This document shows, in pieces, positions 1-8,264 of a stretch of DNA of 20,443 nucleotides; position 1 is the stretch's first letter; the number at the start of each line of letters is the position of its first letter. Where the stretch lies: contig JALQPE010002378.1 of the NCBI GenBank assembly GCA_030407315.1, positions 1-20,443 of the forward strand. The letters run 5' to 3'. The notes below the pieces were generated by a model, which was not told where the DNA came from, ran no database searches, and was given only the letters and a program-made list of their open reading frames with translations. The stretch comes from Asparagopsis taxiformis (Eukaryota; Rhodophyta; Florideophyceae; Bonnemaisoniales; Bonnemaisoniaceae). The position numbers and the translations under genes were made by a program.

Positions 1-945
1 GCTGGCGTTATAGGGTCCTAACGCGTCGTCCGATCGGTGGCGTGCATCTGGTCAAGGCCAACAGGTTCTCCGTGTCGACGATAGTGTTCGGCGTGCGCAT
101 AGGCGCACGAGTGCGAATTTTGGCGCACGACGGTGGATTCCATTATTGAAACCCAAGGGTATCCATAGGCGCATCACCGGGTGCTGCCTCCTTTCGCTCC
201 ACGCCTTTGGGGTACCGGGTGTGCGGTTATCCATTCCCTCTGGGGCAGGCCGCAGAATCTCGCTCAGGGCGCAGAATCCTGGTACCATTTTTACTCGTCC
301 TGGCACTTGGCGCGTTGTGGCATGGGTGCCAGCGACACGTGCAAGCGTCGCCGCTTTCACGGTCACGGGTTGCGAATCGCAGAGTGTCGCGGCGTACGTA
401 ATAAAGGAACCCCCGTGGGGGCGACAGTTAACGAACGCATGCAGGGACTCGCGAGTGAGTTGATGAAGCCGCAGGACGGCGGGCCGTGAGTCGGTCCCGA
501 CGCGATTCCTATATGGAAGCACGTGTCGTTGACGGTGGTCGCGACCATTGGTCCATTGTGATTCCGATCAATCACGAGGCGTGTCCGTGCACGGAAACAC
601 AAGGGGCTTCCTAGGAAGAAAGGTTGCAGGGTCGGCTGCGGTCCGTTGATTGTTCCCTCGACGTGGCAGAGGGGGTTCAGGAAGGGGGGTACGCGCCTTA
701 GGCGGGTTATTGACCCTACATTACTTCACCCAAAAGGGGAAGAATACGTCAGGGCGATCACCCTGGATGTCGAGATCCCTGGTGTTTCTATTGGCTCCCG
801 CCCGATTTGCGTCCATCCCTTCCGGAACGGCGCACACGCCGTGGTCAGCATACACTCGTAGCGATATATCGGTCTGGTTGTGTACGTTGCCATTTGGCCA
901 CGGCCAACCAGCGCGTGACATCTGGGTCCGGTGACTGTGCGTCAC
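1..945 (-). other. 3' non-coding flank of element A, probably including part of its 3' LTR
   Basis: This stretch follows, on the minus strand, the stop codon that ends the element A chromodomain frame. I see no protein with recognisable motifs in it on either strand. The open frames present are short, lack domain signatures and overlap one another. By position it should hold the 3' untranslated part of element A and then its 3' LTR, whose far end is outside the window. A possible LTR start lies at position 720 reading leftward (listed separately). There is no second copy of this LTR in the window, so its limits cannot be fixed. Confidence 0.45.
716..731 (-). other. Candidate polypurine tract and start of the element A 3' LTR
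   Basis: On the minus strand a purine-rich run (GGGTGAAGTAA) is followed directly by TGTAGGG, reading leftward from position 720. A purine tract next to TG is the expected junction between the internal region and the 3' LTR of a Gypsy element. The TGTAGG start also echoes the TGTAGG at the LTR edge of element B at 3202, though there it reads on the plus strand. Position fits, about 230 bases after the end of the pol frame. The second LTR of this element is not in the window, so this is only a candidate. Confidence 0.3.
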
Positions 946-1480
946 TTAGATCCAACGGACGCCGTGGATCAACGATATTCTTACCTTCCGGCTGTGACTT
1001 GGCCGTTTGAAACGAGCGCGCTCTTTTTGACGTGCGGTCCGTTTCCGATGCCGAGCCACTATGGCTGGAGGAAGGTTCGCTTCCGGCTCCCAGGTATCCT
1101 CCTCGGGGGCGTACCCCAACCAGCGCACACGGAAGTAGGATATGCCATCTTCGTCTACCCATTCCTCGATAAGGTCGTCTATCGTATACTCCTTGGAGTG
1201 TTCCTCGGAGTCACCGTCGACCGGCGTCGGATCGACCAGTTCGCTTGCGTCCTGCGTCACCCGTGGGTAATCTTCGCGTACGATTGGCGCGGGGGTGCTT
1301 CCTTGGGGATTGCGCGGGGCGGATACCGTATTCCCGGATGGCGGGACCGCCCTATCTGCCGGTAGAAGCGCTTCGGAACCCGGTTCCGTCTGTACTTCGT
1401 TCGCCCGGGGGCGACGCGGCAATCGACTTCCTGCATTAGCGGTTTCGGGCGGCTTCCTCCTCACCGTCGCTACCCGGCTG
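946..1480 (-). pseudogene. Element A chromodomain, C-terminal end of Pol
   Basis: The minus-strand frame contains a chromodomain at about 1195-1035, starting EYTIDDLIEEW and continuing with FRVRWLGY and EDTWEP. It keeps the aromatic positions (the Y in EYT, the W and Y in RWLGY) that form the methyl-lysine cage in HP1-type chromodomains. In chromoviruses this C-terminal module of integrase is thought to steer insertion toward marked chromatin. The upstream part of the frame is Pro/Ser-rich linker, and a basic tail follows the domain. The frame ends with TAA at 946-948. It is offset from the preceding GPY/F frame by a frame change near 1440-1480, so it is reached only through a broken pol. Confidence 0.8.
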
Positions 1481-1834
1481 CACCGGTCCATGACCCGGGG
1501 CTGGGCGTACGCGATCCGAACTAATTCTCTCGGGAATTCCGTCGACAAGTATGTCAAACGTGTGACCTTGGTTAGATATAACCGTATACGGACCCATCGA
1601 TTGGAAATCCAACTTGTTCCGGGCTCGCCCGAGTATAGTCGTCTCCTGGGAGGTATTGCGCAAGTCGATATAGACTGCGTCCCCGGCTCGGATGCGGCGA
1701 TTTGGTGCTCGCACCGCCTTATCGAAGTCGCGCTTGTACCGGGCTTGCATTCTCGCGAGCGAGGAATTAGCGTGCGCATACAACCCACGAAGCTGCCGGC
1801 GCCAGGAATCACGCGTCCAGGCTTCATCGCCTTG
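1436..1834 (-). pseudogene. Element A integrase C-terminal GPY/F module
   Basis: This minus-strand frame carries the integrase C-terminal region. A helical stretch contains the Gypsy-typical ARYKRDFDKAV, then RIRAGDAVYIDLR, then MGPYTVI (the GPY of the GPY/F module), and GHTFDILVDGIPERISSDRV. The same order and spacing occur in element B, where the motif reads GPF. Sequence continuity shows that this frame joins the integrase core frame near 1834 by what looks like loss of one base. It leaves the chromodomain frame near 1440-1480. The module contributes to integrase multimerisation and DNA binding in related elements. Confidence 0.75.
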
Positions 1835-2082
1835 AGTTTAATATCCTCCAAACCTATCGGCGGTGGCGCGCGCGTCAAGACCAATTCGAAGGGAATTGTA
1901 TTCGTCGAGCGGTGCACGCACCGATTGTACGCGTAGGCAAGGACGGGGAGATATTCGTCCCAGTTGCGATGATCCTCAGCCACGTAATGGCGCAGCATAG
2001 ACGCGAGCGTCCTATTGAATCGTTCGACCTGACCATTCGTCTGCGGGTGATACGTAGTAGTAGTCACCGGCTTAATACCCAA
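1835..2082 (-). pseudogene. Element A integrase core, second part with catalytic Glu
   Basis: The segment begins at the GIKPV...TTYHPQTNG motif and carries NGQVERFNRT, whose E is the third residue of the D,D-35-E integrase triad. RHYV, AYAYNR and HRSTNTIPFEL follow, all diagnostic of Ty3/Gypsy integrases. It is one frame step (-1) from the first part of the core, which lies to the right. The junction near 2075 is next to a short T run, consistent with a lost base. After about 1835 this frame stays open but is no longer homologous to integrase. The real continuation is in the GPY/F frame. Confidence 0.8.
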
Positions 2083-2795
2083 ATGACGCAGGCGTCGACG
2101 AAGGTCTTAGAACGAAACTGGGGTCCATTATCCGACAGGATAGTCTTAGGTGCCCCATAAGTAAACACCCATTCCTCCACAAAGGCTTTCACAACCAAGC
2201 TAGCTTGTATCGAGCGCATGGCCGCGAGCCTGCATAGCTTGGAATAACGGTCCATAATGACCAGAACGTGTAACTTCCCCCGGGAGGTTTTCGATAGAGG
2301 ACCCATGAGGTCTATGGCGACGTCCTCAAGTGGCCTAAGGGCCGGGAACAACTTCAAGGGGTTGGTATGGCGGGACAGCTGCATCCTATCCCTGGCGCAT
2401 GTTTCGCATCCGCGCACGGTGGCGTGCACATCGACGACCATGGTCGGCCAATAAAGTCCCTGTCGTAGAGTATCGTACATCCGCCTCACCCCTGGATGTC
2501 CAGCGGTGGCGGAGTAGTGATAGTTACGCAACAGCCGAGGCCGTAGCGATTCGGGCACGAGGACCTGTGGGCGAACGAGCGCTGGCAATTTCCTCGCGAG
2601 GATCCCGTCTTCTGTAAGAACCACTTGCTGGTCCACTCCGTCATCCATACGTTTGCGCATAGTTTGACAAAACTCATCAACCAGTTGCGCTTGGATCCAC
2701 TCATCCCTCGAGATGGCTTCGGGTACCAACTCGTGAGTGGAGACAAAACACGGCACGGAATCGCCCAAGGGCAACGGATACATATCCTCTGTCAC
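2064..2795 (-). pseudogene. Element A integrase, zinc-binding domain and first part of catalytic core
   Basis: In minus-strand order the translation shows the HHCC zinc-binding region (HYSATAGHPG, then CETCARDR after YWPTM). The catalytic core follows, with the first Asp in AIDLMGPL and the second in ILSDNGPQFRS. These are the standard Ty3/Gypsy integrase signatures, which catalyse 3' processing and strand transfer of element cDNA. The frame terminates shortly after DNGPQF because of a frame change near 2075. It is separated from the RNase H piece by an in-frame TAA at 2799-2801. The apparent start is not a real initiation site, since this is an interior part of a polyprotein. Confidence 0.85.
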
Positions 2796-2798
2796 TCT

Positions 2799-3201
2799 TT
2801 ACTCATCATCCTTCGTAAAGGTCCCGTGGGTTTTCTCCCCTTCTTGGATTGAGAAGGTGGGTATGTCCTCGTCGATGGGGGTTCGGTCTTCACCGGCGGT
2901 CTCTATCCGCGACAGCGCGTCTGGAACGACGTTTTTAATACCTGGGCGGTATTGAATATCGAAGTCGAACTGCGACAACCGTAGTCGCCAGCGTGCTAGA
3001 CGTCCCTCGGAAGGGGTAATGGACAGGATCCATGTGAGCGAGTTATGATCCGTTCTGACGGTGAAGCGAGCCCCTTCTAAGTAGGGCCTTAAGAGGCTGA
3101 TAGCCCAGAACACCGAGAGGCATTCCTTCTCCGTTGTCGTGTAGCGGCGTTGCGTGTCCGTGAGCGTTTTGCTCCAGTACCCCACGGGGTGTAGCAGTTT
3201 G
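2799..3201 (-). pseudogene. Element A RNase H domain, cut by the element B insertion
   Basis: The frame enters from the element B junction with LLHPVGYWSKTL, matching LHPVGYWSRTL in element B. It contains TEKECLSVFWA (catalytic Glu), FTVRTDHNSLTW (catalytic Asp) and the C-terminal DALSR motif. These are the RNase H motifs that follow RT in Gypsy Pol and degrade the RNA strand during cDNA synthesis. The first catalytic Asp (the DTDAS motif) would lie upstream and is missing, displaced by the insertion at 3202. The frame ends in TAA at 2799-2801, in the linker before integrase, where element B has sense codons. I read this as a nonsense mutation. Confidence 0.85.
3197..3201. repeat. Predicted left copy of the element B target site duplication
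   Basis: The five bases GTTTG lie immediately left of the TG that opens the left LTR. Ty3/Gypsy integrases usually duplicate 4-6 bases of target. The partner copy should sit just right of the right LTR, beyond the window, so this is a prediction rather than an observed duplication. Confidence 0.35.
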
Positions 3202-3391
3202 TGTAGGACCAGCCGGGGTGGCGATCGCTAAGGGAGTTCTAGAATTGCAGCCGTGTCAGGGCGAGGTGAACCGTAACGCGCTGGTTGAACTTGCGTTCGC
3301 GCGTCGCTCGGTCGCGCTGGCGAACGGGTGGTACAACGGCGGAACGCGTAGGGAACGATCGCAACACGGGATTCGCGGGCCGGCGCAAGCC

Positions 3392-3412
3392 GTGATCTCA
3401 GGGTGAGATCAC
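3392..3412. repeat. Perfect 9-bp hairpin near the U5 end of the left LTR
   Basis: GTGATCTCA and TGAGATCAC flank a GGG loop. The structure lies about 190 bases from the LTR edge that would be the U5 end of the minus-strand transcript. It is repeated unchanged at 15842-15862 in the right LTR. Its role is unknown. Transcription termination, RNA packaging or reverse-transcription control are possibilities only. Confidence 0.6.
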
Positions 3413-3639
3413 CGAGTAAACTCGAGCACAACGCGATCCACACAGGGGTCGTAAATCCCTGGCCTAGTGGCGTGCGACGCAACGCGCGCTATCGCGGTGC
3501 GACGCGGTTCGACGATCGGTTTATGCGCAGCGCGCACGCGAACGTCGGCGATCGTGAGCAACCCGCACGCAACGTTTCAACGCAATCGGTCCTCGCGATT
3601 CGCTAAACGCTTAACTCGTAGCTGCGAAGATGCTGGCTG

Positions 3640-3645
3640 TTTATT
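3640..3645 (-). promoter_or_regulatory. Candidate polyadenylation signal for the gag-pol transcript
   Basis: TTTATT on the plus strand is AATAAA on the minus strand, about 440 bases from the outer edge of the 3' LTR. A retrotransposon needs a cleavage signal in this part of its 3' LTR. The hexamer is short and could occur by chance. The same hexamer is present at 16090-16095 in the other LTR. Confidence 0.3.
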
Positions 3646-3688
3646 GGTAAGGTGCGAAGCTGAACGACCATTAATAGCTAACTACTAA

Positions 3689-3703
3689 AGGACAGGCTGT
3701 CCT
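3689..3703. repeat. Short hairpin in the left LTR
   Basis: AGGACA and TGTCCT flank a GGC loop, followed by a GC-rich palindromic stretch with tandem CGGCC units. The same structure is at 16139-16153 in the right LTR. No function can be assigned. Confidence 0.45.
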
Positions 3704-4046
3704 ACCGTGGCCGGCCGGCGGCCGCTCGCTCGCACGCGAAAAAGGGAAATATTTGGGAAAAAGACTTTCGTCATAAAAAACCCAAAAAAGGGAAATAAAG
3801 GGAAATTCGTCGAAATCGCTACACGTGGCGCCGGGTTCGCAATCGCACGCGTTCGCGCAGGTGCACCGTGACACGTAATCGGTTCGCCACGCGTACGCTC
3901 GCTTACTAACTAACTCAGCGCGGATGCACGCGGACTCAACTCGTCGATATCGCTCAGCCCGCGTTCGCGTTAGCGGCATAAATTGCACCACACTCCCCCC
4001 GACTAACATCACAGCGCGTCCCCGCGCGTCATCTCTTCCTGCGTAT

Positions 4047-4174
4047 CCTTTGCCTTTTTCTTCTTTCTGTCCACTCTCCTCCTGTCGATCCTCTCTCTCT
4101 CTTTCTATCCTTCTTCTCTCCTTGGTCACTCGCATCCGTTGTTTCGCTCGTTGCCGCACGCGTTTGCTTTCGTT
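4047..4174 (+). promoter_or_regulatory. Pyrimidine-rich upstream region of the LTR-borne gene
   Basis: Between about 4047 and 4122 the plus strand is dominated by C and T, with a short CT repeat near 4089-4104, immediately before the ATG at 4175. It includes CCACTCT, which fits the YCAYTYY type of initiator described for oomycete genes. I see no TATA box at a fixed distance. A promoter or transcription start in this interval is an inference. The same interval is repeated before the broken copy at 16618, with one base change in the pre-ATG part. Confidence 0.4.
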
Positions 4175-6997
4175 ATGGCGCACGACGGTGATACCCTTCC
4201 TAGCTGGCTGCGCGCCAGTGTCCCTTCAGGCGAAGAAGCTGCGACGCCGATACGTTCGCCATCGGCGGCTCCGCGTCCCGCTTCGCCATCTCCTATGAGC
4301 CCCGAGAGCCCATTTTATCTGTCAATGGCCCAAGCTTCGTCTGCCAGCGCGCCGGTTGCCGCGTCGTCAAGTGCGCATAACGCGGATAATGTCGGTGCGT
4401 CATCGGGTATCGTTGCGACAGTGGATGTAACCGCTACACCCGCGGCTGGGAGTCGTGCCAACGTTGGCGTGCCTCTTCGTTCCGTACCTGCCCCTTCTTC
4501 CGTGTCGCTCCCTTCGGCCGCGCAGCGTGTCCCCGTCGCCGCTCCGCGTGCGCGTTACGACGACCCTTCTGCGTTCCGGTTCCTGCCGCGCGCGATGCCA
4601 ACTTGGTCCGAATTGAGTCGCGTCCAATATTTTCCTCGGCGTTTCCTGTGGACGCGTATCGCCGATGTCAACCGCTATGCGGTATTGCCTGGCCACAAGA
4701 ACGCGCAAGCCGTATGGGATGCGCGACGCGAGGCGGCGTGGTGCGACTTGGCTGTACCTTCGAACCTTCCTTGCGACACTTACTTTCTAGAGGACGCGGC
4801 GGACGAGCGGTTGGTGCGTCACTTGGCTCGTCTTCGCACAATGCGCCGCGACGAGTTCGCGCATCTTGACCCCTGGGCGGCGGCGCCTAGCGCCGGTTTC
4901 TTGTTGGACGGCGGCGTCCCCTGGAATGATGTTGAACGGGAGGGAGAAGTTAGTGAGCCTTGGTTTTTCGACGCGGGGATGCGCTCCGAGGCGCGTCGTG
5001 AATTGCGCCTGCGTCGCACGACCGGTTACTTCGTTACGCATCGCGACGTCGAATTTCGCGAGTTCCCAGAAGATCGCGTGAGTTCCTTCTTTCCGCGCTA
5101 CGACCCGCGCGACTGGCCTGACGCTCCCGAATCGCTGTCCGTTCCCCTGCCGTGCGTCTTCCATTATGCTCCATCGGTCCTTCTTGGTCTTGATGTTCCG
5201 GTCGAGACGCGTTCCTACTTCTGGGCCGTGGCGCTTAGCGAATGGGTCGTGATGGTGGCCTGCGCCTGGCTTCATGTCGCGTTCGTCGAGCGCCGTTTCG
5301 TTCGCTTGAGCGACCGGCTCATCGCCGGTATCGAGAGCGTCGGCGCTGCGGCGGTCGTTCGTGGCGGCACCTATTCAGTCGCGCACTTAGAAAGTCTCTT
5401 GTCGGAGCATCGCGCGTGTCCATGGGACGAGACGCCTGTCTTCGACGTGGCTCCCGGCGTGGACTTCAATGAAGGTGGCCAGTGGCTACCGTGGAGCGCG
5501 GAACGCGGCGTCGTGGATTGGGCGCATGGCGCGCTCGGAGTTCACAGGCATACGGAAATCCCTCACTTGCTATTGAAGTCGCCGCGCAACCCTTCGCGTA
5601 GCGCGTTCGCGCAACTAGAAGCGGGCGACGACGGTACCGTGGGTGCTGTCTTGTCGGCGTTGTCTTCTAACGAGTTGCATGTGATGCGCGCAACGAACTC
5701 GCGGGAATATGCGCAGTACCTTGGGATGGCCGCGTTGTTGGCCGTTGAGCGCCGGCGATTCCGCGATGGGCGCTACTCGTTGTTCTCCGAAGCACCACGG
5801 GCTCCTATCGACGTTGCGCAGTTGGACGCGGCGTTGCGTGCGGAGTACGTAAAGGTGTACAACGAATTACAAGAACTGAAGAAAGCCACTCAAGAACAAG
5901 GCGCCGCCAACATGCCTGGCGAAGCGGGTGCAAGTGCGGCAACGGCTAGCGGTGCGGCATCGGGTTCGGCGGTTGTTGGCGAGAGTGCAGAAGCGCCCAC
6001 GGCGGTGGCTGGTGACGACGCGGTTGCGGTCGCTGGTTCGTCGGCGGCAGACGGGTTACAAACTCAACTTTCTTCGGCCAAGCAGGGTCGAGATGAAGCG
6101 TTGGCGCGCGTGACGTCGGTCGCGCAAGCTCGCGACGAGGCTTTGGGGCGACTTAGCGCGGCCACCAGAGCGCTCGACGAGGCTATCAAGGCGCGCGATG
6201 ATGCGTCTGAGGCACGTGACGAAGCCGTGTCGGTCCTGCGCGAGACTCGGAAGACGTTGGCGGAATCGGAGGAGCGCGAAGCCGCGCTAAAACGCAAGGT
6301 CGACGAAGACGCTGCGCGTATTGAGCGTATGCACGAAGACATCGGGAAGTTACAAGGTCGTGCAGCGGCGTACAGGAAGGAGGCTGAGGGTGACCGGGCG
6401 GCGCTGGCGAACCTTCGAACTCGCTGTGACGCTGCGGTAACCGCTCAGCAGACGGCGCAGCGTGTTCTCGTCGAAGTCGAAGCCAATTTGGAAGCGGAAA
6501 GGGGGCGGACGTCAGCTCGTATCGCTGCGGTGCGCGACGAATATCGCGCGCGGGAAAGGGATACCGTGCTTAAGGTTCAAGACACTATCGAACGCGCGCA
6601 CCGGTTGGGTTCGGCGTTGAACGATGTCGTTGGTTTCCTGCAGCGGTCCCCGACTGGGTCCGTGGGTGAGAAAGAGTCAGCTGGCGAAACGCAGTCCGTG
6701 AGCGAGTTGCGCGCAGAAGCGGTACGTGACGTTGCGGGGAGCGTTGGCTCAGGACGCGGCGGTGCACGGCCCATGACGCGTTCGCGTGCGGCCGCAGCTT
6801 CGACGGGTCGCGCAAGTATTCCTCCCCTTCGGATTGGCGTACATGATGGGCGCGTCGTTCGGGTGTTGAATCCCGAACGGCGACGCGGTCACCAGGCAGA
6901 TACGGCTTCGAGCCGCGCTCGTTCGCGCAATACGGCGGGTAGTTCGTCAAGCCGTCACACGCGTCGAGACGATGACACGCGCGCACCTCCGTCCTGA
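4175..6997 (+). CDS. Uncharacterised 940-residue coiled-coil protein encoded inside the left LTR, antisense to gag-pol
   Basis: I do not recognise a named family. The start is the ATG at 4175, in a good context (G at -3 and +4). The frame is open 36 bases further upstream, but only from a TTG. From the N-terminus: a Ser/Ala/Pro-rich segment to about residue 120; a Trp-, Arg- and Phe-rich, probably folded region to about 555; a low-complexity Ala/Gly linker; a coiled coil at about 628-820, with DEA units spaced 14, 14, 7 and 7 residues apart; and a basic Arg/Ser-rich tail. A hydrophobic run near 349-370 (VALSEWVVMVACAW) contains an acidic residue and is a weak membrane candidate. The frame is uninterrupted over 2.8 kb, although the equivalent in the other LTR is broken many times. 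The layout resembles structural or nucleic-acid-binding proteins, perhaps Gag-like, but that is inference. Confidence 0.75.
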   Translation: MAHDGDTLPSWLRASVPSGEEAATPIRSPSAAPRPASPSPMSPESPFYLSMAQASSASAPVAASSSAHNADNVGASSGIVATVDVTATPAAGSRANVGVPLRSVPAPSSVSLPSAAQRVPVAAPRARYDDPSAFRFLPRAMPTWSELSRVQYFPRRFLWTRIADVNRYAVLPGHKNAQAVWDARREAAWCDLAVPSNLPCDTYFLEDAADERLVRHLARLRTMRRDEFAHLDPWAAAPSAGFLLDGGVPWNDVEREGEVSEPWFFDAGMRSEARRELRLRRTTGYFVTHRDVEFREFPEDRVSSFFPRYDPRDWPDAPESLSVPLPCVFHYAPSVLLGLDVPVETRSYFWAVALSEWVVMVACAWLHVAFVERRFVRLSDRLIAGIESVGAAAVVRGGTYSVAHLESLLSEHRACPWDETPVFDVAPGVDFNEGGQWLPWSAERGVVDWAHGALGVHRHTEIPHLLLKSPRNPSRSAFAQLEAGDDGTVGAVLSALSSNELHVMRATNSREYAQYLGMAALLAVERRRFRDGRYSLFSEAPRAPIDVAQLDAALRAEYVKVYNELQELKKATQEQGAANMPGEAGASAATASGAASGSAVVGESAEAPTAVAGDDAVAVAGSSAADGLQTQLSSAKQGRDEALARVTSVAQARDEALGRLSAATRALDEAIKARDDASEARDEAVSVLRETRKTLAESEEREAALKRKVDEDAARIERMHEDIGKLQGRAAAYRKEAEGDRAALANLRTRCDAAVTAQQTAQRVLVEVEANLEAERGRTSARIAAVRDEYRARERDTVLKVQDTIERAHRLGSALNDVVGFLQRSPTGSVGEKESAGETQSVSELRAEAVRDVAGSVGSGRGGARPMTRSRAAAASTGRASIPPLRIGVHDGRVVRVLNPERRRGHQADTASSRARSRNTAGSSSSRHTRRDDDTRAPPS

Positions 6998-7038
6998 TTC
7001 TTGCTCCGTTCAGTTAGCACGCATTACATTCTCCTTGC

Positions 7039-7044
7039 AATAAA
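7039..7044 (+). promoter_or_regulatory. AATAAA polyadenylation signal after the LTR-borne gene
   Basis: A perfect AATAAA begins 42 bases after the TGA at 6995-6997 and is followed by a GT- and T-rich stretch. This is the expected arrangement for a eukaryotic 3' end on the plus strand. It supports the view that the antisense gene is a complete transcription unit within the LTR. Confidence 0.5.
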
Positions 7045-8257
7045 CTCGTCTTGTTGGTATCTACGTGTCGCCTTCCCGCCTCTTGGTTCCTCCACTTGGT
7101 ACGCGCGCTGTAGTGTGACGCTGAGGGCCGGCTGGTACGCGGCGTGCCAGATCATGAGGCACGCAAGCGTCGGTGTGCCTTCGGTAAGGACGCGCGTGTC
7201 GTGGCTCAAAGCCGCATGTGCCCGTTGTCCACGTCGCCGTTCGGGGGACAACCGGACGAAGTCGGCCATCAACACGCGCCGATATTTCCAGCATGCGTTG
7301 GGTTGCGTGTGTTGTGGGGCTTGAGAGGGGGGTTAACGGGGTGAGTTGGGGCGGCCGGTACGCCGAAGCGCGATCGTCGTAACGCGTTCGCTTCGTCGGT
7401 TCGTCGCGCGTGGTTCTCGCCGCCGCGGGTTAATTCCATCGCGCGTTCGCTCGCGGTCGCGTCTTCGGTTCGTTGCTACGCGCCTTCGTTTTTCGCTTTC
7501 GCGTCGCCTCGCTTGCTACCTACGTCCGTGTCTCACTATCGCATCCGCTGTTCCATGGCTAGAGCGGGGCGAAAGGGCCTTGTTCGCGGGCTCCCGTGTG
7601 GGTCGCCTCTTTCTTTTTGTAGACTAGGCCTCATTCTCCGCGCTTTCGCTGAGGGGGAGATGCGCGCGTGAATGCCACTATATTCTCGGTGGAGACCGGC
7701 GTACGTCCAGATGACTGCGTCTTTCCACCGAGTTCGAGACGCTCGCTGGAGTCTGCGCGTGTTGTCGTCCAATCAAATGACGGCAGCGAGGGACGGCTTG
7801 TCACGGCGTGGGGGTCAGTGTGGCGGCGGCGCAATCCAGGTGCCCCTTCGCCAACAATTTTCTCGTGGGACAATTTTTTCGGGACGGTCAAATTGCTATT
7901 CCGCCGGGCCAGACTGCGCACCCAATTTCGGAGCCGCTCCCCTATTTTCGCGCGAAACCCATCGCTGGTTCCAGCGCATCGCCATCTCCTAGAGTCAGTC
8001 AGGGAGTTAGTTGGTGCCGGGCTTGCACGCAATTTCCAGGTTGAGCGCCGACATACGTGAGCGAGACTCTCAGTACGTGACATGGCGCGACCTCTGCGTG
8101 GCGGTAGGCGGTTATTGCGGGTTGCATCGCGTGGGCGACGAGTAGCTGCAGGGCGAACGAAGAGTAGTTGCGTGGCGGCGAGAGCGGTCGAAGCGCAGGC
8201 GAGGAGTGATACGTGGTGTCTCCTGGCGGTCTTGGCGCGACTTGCGCAGCGGTTTCC
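7045..8257. other. Non-coding U3 part of the left LTR
   Basis: No convincing gene is seen. The stretch is repeated at 19486-20443 as far as the window reaches. It contains GC-rich, CG-dinucleotide-rich DNA and several overlapping short frames without motifs. In the minus-strand element this would be the U3 region, so regulatory sequence is expected, but I cannot point to specific sites. Confidence 0.5.
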
Positions 8258-8264
8258 GAACCTC

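Larger units (their letters stand above)
1..3201 (-). mobile_element. Element A: decayed Ty3/Gypsy chromovirus, 3' half, interrupted by element B
   Basis: On the minus strand the order is RNase H, integrase zinc-binding region, integrase catalytic core, GPY/F module and chromodomain. This is the 3' half of a chromovirus pol. Homology to element B is clear throughout, but the two are different families, with matching motifs and divergent linkers. Homology stops abruptly at 3201, in the linker just before RNase H, where the LTR of element B begins. The RT, protease and gag of element A should therefore resume to the right of element B, outside the window. The reading frame has one in-frame stop and three frame changes, so this copy as written cannot encode Pol. 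Confidence 0.85.

Noticed and set aside
52..522. A 156-codon minus-strand frame in the element A flank
   Set aside because: No motif, unusual composition, overlapped by several plus-strand frames of similar length. Its position fits LTR or 3' non-coding DNA.
3218..3406. A 62-codon plus-strand frame that recurs identically at 15668-15856
   Set aside because: Identical only because it lies in the LTR repeat. It is short, GC-rich, without motifs, and overlaps other short frames including an opposite-strand one.
4139..4174. Twelve extra codons upstream of the ATG of the LTR gene
   Set aside because: They begin with TTG, not ATG. The first ATG at 4175 has the better start context.
3202..8007. 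Interpretation of the repeats as a segmental duplication of a host gene
   Set aside because: The repeat begins exactly at TG beside a primer binding site in one copy, and interrupts another retroelement in the other. Both features are expected of LTRs and not of a random duplication.
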